A DNA stretch of 8,078 nt, from the NCBI GenBank assembly GCA_030049955.1, contig JASIJX010000071.1, forward strand, positions 1 through 8,078. Direction: 5' to 3'. The notes below the pieces were generated by a model, which was not told the DNA's origin, did no database searches, and was given only the letters and a program-made list of their open reading frames with translations. Shown one piece after another: positions 1-5,257 of the stretch (position 1 is its first letter; every line of letters begins with the position of its first letter). The stretch is from Acidobacteriaceae bacterium (GTDB lineage Bacteria > Acidobacteriota > Terriglobia > Terriglobales > Acidobacteriaceae). The position numbers and the translations under genes are program-made.

Positions 1-216
1 CTGAAGGGATTTACCAAAGTGAGACTTAACCGTGGTGAAAGCAAGCGGGTACATATTGCGCTTCGACCAAGCGCATTGGCTTTCTATGACGAGCAAAGTA
101 AAAAGTGGAGAGCTGACCCTGGGGAATATGGAATTCTAGTCGGCGCATCCAGCCGGGATATACGCTTGCGTGCTGCCGTATCGATTGAAAACGTGCATGA
201 ATTTAGCCGGTTTTAG
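1..216 (+). CDS. GH3 family glycosidase (beta-glucosidase type), C-terminal end only
   Basis: This is the last 71 codons of a gene that begins left of the window; the frame is open from base 1 and ends with TAG at 214-216. The peptide matches the fibronectin type III-like domain at the C-terminus of GH3 beta-glucosidases. It starts LKGFTKVRLNRGESKRV, continues with LAFYDE, a Trp, PGEY and VGASSRDIRL, and reproduces the usual order 'LkGF.kv.L..GES..v...L....LafyD.....PG.y.v.vG.SS.dirl'. The catalytic domains are outside the window, so the exact specificity (glucoside, xyloside or other) cannot be read. The last residues (ENVHEFSRF) are a normal short tail. The gene converges on the minus-strand mannosidase operon and is separated from it by about 1 kb of debris. 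GH3 and GH2 mannosidase activities together would fit glucomannan breakdown, which is an inference. Confidence 0.88.
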   Translation: MKGFTKVRLNRGESKRVHIALRPSALAFYDEQSKKWRADPGEYGILVGASSRDIRLRAAVSIENVHEFSRF

Positions 217-276
217 GATTCCTGGTGCTGTGTGGCTAGTCCGTCGTGATCGCCTTGTTTTAAGTCGGTCAATATT

Positions 277-321
277 GCACATGTCGCGTTCATCGTTGAA
301 TGATGGACACGCGACATGTGC
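277..321. repeat. Perfect 13-bp inverted repeat with 19-nt loop
   Basis: GCACATGTCGCGT (277-289) is exactly repeated in reverse complement as ACGCGACATGTGC (309-321), with 19 bases between. It lies 60 bases after the GH3 stop codon. No T-run follows on either strand, so it is not a standard intrinsic terminator, although it could still act as a transcript-end stem. It could also be a protein-binding site or part of a mobile-element end. The core CATGTCGCG occurs again at 1155-1163 in the spacer after the transporter gene. Confidence 0.75.
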
Positions 322-374
322 CGCGGTAGTGTTTGAATGCTAAGTCGAAGAGGAGCACGAGGTGTTACAAAAAG

Positions 375-400
375 CTGAACTCAGTGGCGCGCTGATTCAG
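375..400 (+). repeat. Hairpin (9-bp stem, one bulge) upstream of IS110 start
   Basis: CTGAA (375-379), a bulged C at 380, and TCAG (381-384) pair completely with CTGATTCAG (392-400) around the 7-base loop TGGCGCG. The hairpin ends 31 bases before the IS110-type ATG. IS110-group elements carry a structured non-coding RNA upstream of the transposase gene, so this may be a surviving part of it. The pairing is seen directly; the RNA role is inference. Confidence 0.45.
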
Positions 401-431
401 AGAACAACCTCGGAGGCTTCTCAAAGACGAC

Positions 432-472
432 ATGTACTACATCGGACTGGACGTACACAAGAAGACGATCGC
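432..472 (+). pseudogene. IS110-family transposase, N-terminal remnant
   Basis: From ATG at 432 the frame reads MYYIGLDVHKKTIA, the typical opening of IS110-family (DEDD-type) transposases, with the first catalytic Asp in 'GLDVHK' at residue 7. After about residue 14 the frame continues to a stop at 553-555, but the residues (PRHRNLARPRSK and onward) no longer resemble a transposase, so only some 40 bases of coding sequence survive. The break coincides with the start of an opposite-strand IS66-like fragment, which suggests one element inserted into or deleted across the other. The protein cannot be functional. Confidence rests on a short but highly characteristic motif. Confidence 0.7.
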
Positions 473-552
473 CGCAGCTCCGCGGCATCGAAACCTGGCT
501 CGACCTCGATCGAAATCCCCTCAGCGAGCACTACCCGAAACCGGCCACTCCG
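469..552 (-). pseudogene. IS66-type accessory protein (TnpA/Orf1-like), C-terminal remnant
   Basis: On the minus strand the frame from 552 to 469 reads RSGRFRVVLAEGISIEVEP followed by GFDAAELRR. This resembles the conserved tail of the small IS66 accessory protein, where a short beta-strand pair 'v.l..G..ieV..gFD...LR.l...L' precedes the stop. After ELRR the sequence runs into the antisense of the IS110 fragment, so the usual final helix is missing. Upstream the frame has no plausible start before a stop at about 584. The match is from memory of the family pattern over some 28 residues, so it is tentative. Confidence 0.42.
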
Positions 553-586
553 CGTAGAGGCAGATATGCAATGTTGTTGATTCTAA

Positions 587-632
587 TGGTCGGGGCGGAG
601 GGATTCGAACCCCCGACCCTCTGCTCCCAAAG
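587..632 (-). other. tRNA-Pro(UGG) 3' half: probable integrase attachment-site remnant
   Basis: Read on the minus strand, this 46-base stretch is the 3' part of a proline tRNA. It has anticodon loop TTTGGGA (anticodon TGG, G37), then GCAGAGGGTC, a complete T arm (GGGGG, loop TTCGAAT, CCCTC with one G-T pair), the acceptor 3' strand CGCCCCG, discriminator A and encoded CCA. Beyond 632 the 5' half is absent. The expected TCTGC strand of the anticodon stem is replaced (only two pairs remain), and no D arm or acceptor 5' strand follows. Identity starting at the anticodon stem-loop and running to CCA is the typical extent of an att core duplicated by a tyrosine-recombinase integration into a tRNA gene. 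The fragment cannot make a tRNA. Confidence 0.75.
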
Positions 633-1208
633 CGCATCGCCTGCATCTTCAACCGATTGGACATATTTACCCGCAAGTGCCCTGAGCTGCTCAAACGTCA
701 ATGAATACGCGGGTCTACGGCATTTGGCTCTTGCCCCTGAATGGTCGGCTTTACCGTGGCTCTACCCCTGAATGGCCCCGAGGGTCCCCACAAATTTCCC
801 CACACTTCGTGAACCTCAACGATCCCCAAACGGAACGGATGTATTATCGGCCCCAGAACCGGAAAATCACGAATCGATGCCATGTTCCCTAAACCCAATT
901 ACACCTTCATGGGCCACAGCGTTCGCCTCGCTGCGGCCTTCGTGTTTAAGGCAATTATTTATGCAAGATGTAATTCCGAGAACCGTGATGTCAGGATCGC
1001 TGTTCGGTCTAAGCTGGGACGAAAGCGTCAAACTGAAGTGGAGGGGCCGCATAATTTTTGTGCCAAATACTGAATGAATCTGGGACACGTTTCCACATAG
1101 AATGCGTTTTGTTGGGTCATTCCTGCATTTAATTAATGCTCCACGCGGGCCGTCCATGTCGCGAGACCAGGCTTGCAAGCGGGGCGGACAATTTGCTTCC
1201 CACTACGG
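633..1208. other. Spacer of about 575 bp with no recognisable gene
   Basis: Short open frames exist on both strands here (the longest about 100 codons, at 867-1178 on the minus strand and 772-1077 on the plus strand). None has a recognisable motif, a convincing ribosome site or residue composition like a real protein. The stretch lies between the tRNA fragment and the end of the transporter gene and is probably decayed island DNA. It contains an 11-bp direct repeat (734-775). No hairpin with a T-run was found that would terminate the minus-strand operon. Confidence 0.5.
734..775. repeat. 11-bp direct repeat beside the tRNA fragment
   Basis: CCCCTGAATGG occurs at 734-744 and again at 765-775, exactly 31 bases apart. 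The location about 100 bases from the tRNA-Pro fragment would suit integrase arm-type sites, but two copies of an 11-mer are weak evidence for that. Confidence 0.4.
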
Positions 1209-2468
1209 TCATAGGTCTGCCCGGCGACACCGCGCGATCAGATTACGAGCGAGGGGGACGGAAGGCAACTGTAAGAAGGCGATGATTGGTAATGCGTATC
1301 GCAGGGCGACGACATCAGAAAACGACGATGTGATGCCGAGAAAGACACCGCAACCAATGAGCCTGCCCACGAAAGTTGCACATTCGTGGCTCATAATATA
1401 GCTGTAATCGCCTCGGCGCTCAAGATCCAACGCGATATTCGTTACATAGAATTGAATGGGGTAGTAACCGAAGTCGATGAGTGGCTTTGCAGCGAGAAGA
1501 CAGGCCATGAAGACCAAGGCCCCTGTCTCGTCGAAGAAGATGGCGCTGACAAGAGAGCCGGCAAGGAACGTAAGCTGTCCAATCGTCAAGACGGCGATAC
1601 GGTGCTCCGGTTTGCTGAGGCGGCCGATGCAATAGAGGCAGACAGCAGCAACACACCCACCGACCGCTTCAATAATCCCCAGCGTCTGTTCACGACCGAC
1701 GAAAGAGAAAATCAACAAAGCCGGAGCAGTGACGATATACCCTTGAGGTATCGCCTTGAGTATGGCGAGGCAGAGCATGCGGCGCCAGATCGGATGGCTG
1801 CGGAAGAACAGAAGTTTTTGCGGAGCCTGCAAGCGCATTGAACCTCGTCCAATGGCTACCCCCGCGAGAGTGGCGACCACCAGTGAAGCTACAGAGAGAA
1901 TCCCATATTCCCGCTTGCCCGTAATGGCGGACTGTCCGGCTGGTCCTGCGTGGGAAAAGAGCCAAGCCACTGCCAGCGGGACAAAGACTGAAGTGACGGT
2001 GATGATGCAGGTTTCGATGCCGTAATAGTAATTGCGGTGCCTATCTTGGGTGATCGCCAGAACAAGACAGCCTCGATTGGCCCAAAAGAGGCCCGACGCG
2101 ACGCCAAGCACCACTGCTGATGCGACGCTCCCTGCCCGGCCGCTCGCTGTCGGCATCATGAGATAGAAGAGGGCAACGCCCGTCAGGATCATTCCCACGG
2201 CATAAAGCCGATTTGCCGCAACGCGTCGAAGAAAAAACCCGTTGAGAGTGAATCCTACTGGCGTTGCTGCATAGATGATGAGCTGGTACAGCACGACAGT
2301 GGCCGGACTGCGGGAACTGCGCATGATGAAAGCGGCCACAAAAATCTCGATTACAGGCAAAACCAGGGCGTAAAGCCCGTTAGCCGCTAGCAATAACTGC
2401 ATCGCGTGCGGTGTATCAGAGAAGGCTCGCCGTTCCGCGGCAATCTTGCTGGCTATGATCCGGGCCAT
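1209..2468 (-). CDS. MFS transporter, 12 membrane segments (YQGE-like)
   Basis: This is a 419-residue membrane protein with about twelve hydrophobic segments (roughly residues 25-48, 56-80, 88-106, 114-140, 150-172, 188-208, 230-255, 262-283, 290-312, 318-345, 363-380, 388-405), the normal architecture of the major facilitator superfamily. The stretch FWANRGCLVLAITQDRHRNY followed by YYGIET (about 128-152) resembles the YQGE-type putative MFS transporters; the substrate of that group is not something I can read from sequence. The start at 2468 is chosen because GGTGGGG (2476-2482) lies 7 bases upstream and the protein then begins just ahead of the first membrane segment. An in-frame ATG at 2564 would add 32 Pro/Arg-rich residues and has no clear ribosome site. 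It is the last gene of the mannosidase operon, so import of mannose or short mannosides is a reasonable guess. Confidence 0.85.
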   Translation of the reverse strand: MARIIASKIAAERRAFSDTPHAMQLLLAANGLYALVLPVIEIFVAAFIMRSSRSPATVVLYQLIIYAATPVGFTLNGFFLRRVAANRLYAVGMILTGVALFYLMMPTASGRAGSVASAVVLGVASGLFWANRGCLVLAITQDRHRNYYYGIETCIITVTSVFVPLAVAWLFSHAGPAGQSAITGKREYGILSVASLVVATLAGVAIGRGSMRLQAPQKLLFFRSHPIWRRMLCLAILKAIPQGYIVTAPALLIFSFVGREQTLGIIEAVGGCVAAVCLYCIGRLSKPEHRIAVLTIGQLTFLAGSLVSAIFFDETGALVFMACLLAAKPLIDFGYYPIQFYVTNIALDLERRGDYSYIMSHECATFVGRLIGCGVFLGITSSFSDVVALRYALPIIAFLQLPSVPLARNLIARCRRADL

Positions 2469-2475
2469 GCTTCTG

Positions 2476-2482
2476 CCCCACC
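2476..2482 (-). promoter_or_regulatory. Putative ribosome binding site for the MFS gene
   Basis: On the minus strand GGTGGGG sits 7 bases before the ATG at 2466-2468. It favours this start over the upstream in-frame ATG at 2562-2564, which is preceded by GCTCCGGCCTGA with no purine-rich site. Confidence 0.4.
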
Positions 2483-2610
2483 GATCATTGCCGCGGCTGC
2501 CAACCGCTTTTGGGGGCTCGGGAGAGCGCGGGATGGGCGGTGAAATCAGCAAATCACGGACCATTCAGGCCGGAGCATTTGCGTGGGCCACGAGGAGTTG
2601 CCCGCCTAGA

Positions 2611-5250
2611 TTACTGGGAAGCGAGCGCGTTTGCAACTGACAGCACAGTCATATTTCTCCGTAACTGCTCGAGGGAAGCTGGGCTCTTAAATTCGATCAT
2701 TCGCGTTTCGCCGGGAAGCAGATCAAAGTAGTTGTCGGACAAGTGGACATCGGAAGGCCCGAACGTTACTGCTACGCTGGGAGCAAGTACACGCGAGGTA
2801 AGCTGCAGCTTGTAAGCATCGCCCGCCTGAGTGAGTTCGGCGTGAATTTCGGGTTGGGGGAGCTGCAATTTCTGTTCTGGGGCAAAAAAAACGACGTTCC
2901 GTGACACTGTCTTTCCGTCGACGATCAGCTCTGCGACAGCGAAGACCGAATCCAATGTTCCGTTACTGACCTTCTCGATCGCTTCCAGAGGAAGCGTTAA
3001 GTAGTTCCGGCTGGAAAGACTCGGAATGGAGACCATGGAGCGCTGCTCGTCCAGCAATGTGCCGTCGAACTTCATGATCCGAAGTTGGATGGTGGCTTCA
3101 AGTGCCGCCAGCCTGTCTGAAACGACATAGACGGCGAGCGCTCCATTCTCAACATGCGGCGAAATTAGCAACGGGCTGTAGAAACGGCGCGCGTAGTATT
3201 GCAATGCCTTCCATCTGCCGAAGTAGTCGATGCTCGAGAGCGATGCTACAGGCCAGCAGTCATTCAATTGCCAGTAGAGCGATCCCATCGTGCGCGGCCG
3301 ACTGCGCCGCAGGTGTTCCGCTCCTGCTTTTACCGCTTCAGCCTGCATGATCTGACTCAAATAAATGAGCGACTGCAAATCCCTAGGCTCCCCGTACAGC
3401 TCGCGTACCTTGCGAAGAATAGCTTGGTTGCCGTTTTCCCCATCCTGATGCGCCAACATGACGGCAGTTGAGATGCCGGATCGATCCTGGGGTTCAGTAA
3501 ACTGATCGATCGTCGCTTCATCTGGAAACGAGAGCCATCCGTATTCGCTCATGAAGCGGGGGAAGTATTTGGCGTAATCTTCGGGAACCTGCACGCCATA
3601 GAGGTGCATATCGCCAGACATGTAGTTTTGCGGACTGGCGAGGTTCCGCTCGCCCGGCATGATGAAGTCGCCGGAAGTGTCCTCATAATCCGCGCTTGGC
3701 GAACTGGGCCAGAAAGGAACCGCGGAATCGTACTTCTCGACTGCCGTACCAATCGTGTCGTTGAAGAGCAGAAGATAGCCTTGCCACATGTGCCGCGCGA
3801 TTTCCGCGTCGTTTCGAGTCATAGCCTTCGTGCGGGGCCAGTTCCACGAAGCTTCGGTTTCATTGTTGCCACACCATAGAACGATGCTAGGGTGATTCCG
3901 CAGACGGCGAATCTGGTAGCTGGCTTCGGCGGCCACATTCTGGCGAAAATCCCATGTCCCCGGCTGCCATTCATTGCCGAACATGAAGTCCTGCCACACC
4001 ATAATTCCCAGCTCGTCGCAGATTTCATAAAAGATGTCCGACTCGTAGTACCCGCCTCCCCACTGGCGCACCATGTTCATGTTGGCATCTTTCGCTGCTT
4101 CGAGAATACGGCGGTAGTCTGCAGCGGTTACGCGACCAGGAAAGCTGTCGAAAGGGATAACACTTGCCCCTTTGGCGAAGATCGGGATGCCGTTGACAAC
4201 GAATTCGAACGATCTGCCCCATGTGTCCGTAACACGCCGCAGTTCGAGCGACCGCAGACCGGTTCGGGTTTCGGTAGCATCTTCCTCTTTGCCGTCGACC
4301 ACGACAGAAGTGGTGAAGCGATAAAGCGGTTGCCGTCCGTAGCCGGCGGGATACCAAAGATCGGGTTTGCTGATCTCGAGAGGGAAATCGATATGATTGA
4401 CGCCGTCACGCAGCAGAACCCGGCGCGACTCTGCATGTTGGGTAGATGCTTCGGAATACGTCACTGTGACCGTAGCTTCCTTCGCTGCGTCGGCGAGGAT
4501 TTCCACTTCGGCGTTCAGGTGCGCGACCTCAGGGTGGATGTCTTGCTGAGAGATAAAGAAATCTGAGATGCGCTCTTCATTCCATGTTTCCAGCCGGACT
4601 TCACGCCAGATGCCTGAGGTCACAAACCGCGGCCCCCAGTCCCACCCATACTCGTAAGCAGCTTTGCGTAAATAGGTCTTCTCGGGTGTGAGTGCGTGCG
4701 TTGCGCTTCGCCATGGATCCAGGGCGGCGATTTTCGCGGCATCGCGAACGGGAGAAGGAAAAACCACAAGCAGGATATTGTCTCCGCTGCGCAGCCGGGA
4801 TCGAACATCGACTCGCCACTCGCGAAACATGTTGTTGGCGGTCAAAATCAGCGATCCGTTTAGATAGACTTCGGCATCTGTGTCGAGTCCTTCAAATACC
4901 AGTTCGGCATGCCGTTCCCTGAGCAGGGAAGCACCAACAGAGAATGTATCGCGATATTCCCAGTCGGCGTTTTCGATCCACTGCAGGCGATTGACGTTGT
5001 CCCTGTAAAACGGAGGTTCGATAAGTCTGGCGTTCAGCAGATCGAGATGAACATCGCCGGGAACCACGGCCGGGTACCAGTCCGGTACATGCAGCGGTTC
5101 TGCGCCCATCTGGCGGAATTGCCAGCCGGAGTTGAGCACACGCTCGTATCTCATTCCGAAGTCCTGAGCTGTCAGCGTTTGCGAGCTGAAAGAAAGCGTG
5201 AAGAGCAGGAACAAGCTCAAACTAGTCTCGAAAGAGGTGGTTCTTACCAT
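2611..5250 (-). CDS. GH2 beta-mannosidase B (second tandem copy), exported
   Basis: This 879-residue glycoside hydrolase family 2 enzyme should hydrolyse terminal beta-mannosyl residues of manno-oligosaccharides. Residues 1-29 form a Sec signal peptide (hydrophobic SLSLFLLFTLSF, probable cleavage near LTA-Q). A jelly-roll sugar-binding domain (about 35-220), an Ig-like domain (230-335), a TIM barrel (345-695) and C-terminal Ig-like domains follow. The acid/base is Glu464 in WCGNNE and the nucleophile Glu569 in FMSEYGW. Length matches bacterial beta-mannosidases (about 850-890). The ATG at 5250 is preferred: GGAAG lies 10 bases upstream and the signal peptide starts there. An ATG at 5295 would overlap the upstream gene by 38 bases and add 15 unhelpful residues. 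Oddities are RQWGGG (Gln396) where the family has RVWGGG, and a rebuilt loop at 524-563 lacking the WHG stretch of its neighbour. Specificity may therefore differ from copy A. Confidence 0.92.
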   Translation of the reverse strand: MVRTTSFETSLSLFLLFTLSFSSQTLTAQDFGMRYERVLNSGWQFRQMGAEPLHVPDWYPAVVPGDVHLDLLNARLIEPPFYRDNVNRLQWIENADWEYRDTFSVGASLLRERHAELVFEGLDTDAEVYLNGSLILTANNMFREWRVDVRSRLRSGDNILLVVFPSPVRDAAKIAALDPWRSATHALTPEKTYLRKAAYEYGWDWGPRFVTSGIWREVRLETWNEERISDFFISQQDIHPEVAHLNAEVEILADAAKEATVTVTYSEASTQHAESRRVLLRDGVNHIDFPLEISKPDLWYPAGYGRQPLYRFTTSVVVDGKEEDATETRTGLRSLELRRVTDTWGRSFEFVVNGIPIFAKGASVIPFDSFPGRVTAADYRRILEAAKDANMNMVRQWGGGYYESDIFYEICDELGIMVWQDFMFGNEWQPGTWDFRQNVAAEASYQIRRLRNHPSIVLWCGNNETEASWNWPRTKAMTRNDAEIARHMWQGYLLLFNDTIGTAVEKYDSAVPFWPSSPSADYEDTSGDFIMPGERNLASPQNYMSGDMHLYGVQVPEDYAKYFPRFMSEYGWLSFPDEATIDQFTEPQDRSGISTAVMLAHQDGENGNQAILRKVRELYGEPRDLQSLIYLSQIMQAEAVKAGAEHLRRSRPRTMGSLYWQLNDCWPVASLSSIDYFGRWKALQYYARRFYSPLLISPHVENGALAVYVVSDRLAALEATIQLRIMKFDGTLLDEQRSMVSIPSLSSRNYLTLPLEAIEKVSNGTLDSVFAVAELIVDGKTVSRNVVFFAPEQKLQLPQPEIHAELTQAGDAYKLQLTSRVLAPSVAVTFGPSDVHLSDNYFDLLPGETRMIEFKSPASLEQLRRNMTVLSVANALASQ
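3574..3681 (-). other. Divergent active-site loop in mannosidase B
   Basis: This encodes residues 524-559. Between the shared anchors YED and SGD, copy B has 20 residues (TSGDFIMPGERNLASPQNYM) and copy A has 6 (VSDTYQ). Between SGD and FPRFMSEYG, copy B has 15 residues (MHLYGVQVPEDYAKY) and copy A has 19, including WSVWHGRAPF. Copy B therefore lacks the Trp-His-Gly that precedes the nucleophile in copy A. Confidence 0.75.
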
Positions 5251-5257
5251 GAGAGCT

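Larger units (their letters stand above)
217..431. other. Non-coding spacer downstream of GH3, with two hairpin-forming repeats
   Basis: No credible gene is seen here. The stretch contains a perfect 13-bp inverted repeat (277-321) and a bulged hairpin (375-400). Its right part directly precedes an IS110-type transposase start, so some of it is probably the left end of that element. The left boundary of the element could not be located. A purine-rich GGAGG at 412-416 lies 15 bases before the ATG at 432. Confidence 0.5.

Noticed and set aside
362..580. Plus-strand open frame of 72 codons before the tRNA fragment
   Set aside because: It runs across the IS110 upstream hairpin and the IS110/IS66 junction in a different frame from both fragments, so it is not a gene.
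571..771. Plus-strand open frame beginning MLLILMVGAEGFEPPTLCSQS
   Set aside because: The GAEGFEPPTLCSQS stretch is the translation of the antisense of the tRNA-Pro 3' half, a familiar false protein. There is no ribosome site and the remainder has no motif.
867..1178. Minus-strand open frame of 103 codons
   Set aside because: There is no recognisable motif, the composition is uneven, there is no ribosome site, and it lies in decayed spacer DNA.
1172..1181. GCTTGCAAGC palindrome after the transporter gene as a terminator
   Set aside because: It is a 10-base palindrome with no room for a loop and no T-run downstream on the minus strand.
2561..2570. CCATTCAGG before the transporter as a third copy of the repeat at 734-775
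   Set aside because: Only 9 bases match, in inverted orientation and far from the att-like fragment; chance is the simpler explanation.
3892..4566. Plus-strand open frame of 224 codons
   Set aside because: It is antisense to the TIM barrel region of mannosidase B, whose motifs and catalytic residues fix the true frame. A similar antisense frame occurs at the matching place in copy A (6557-6937), as expected for a shadow of conserved sequence.
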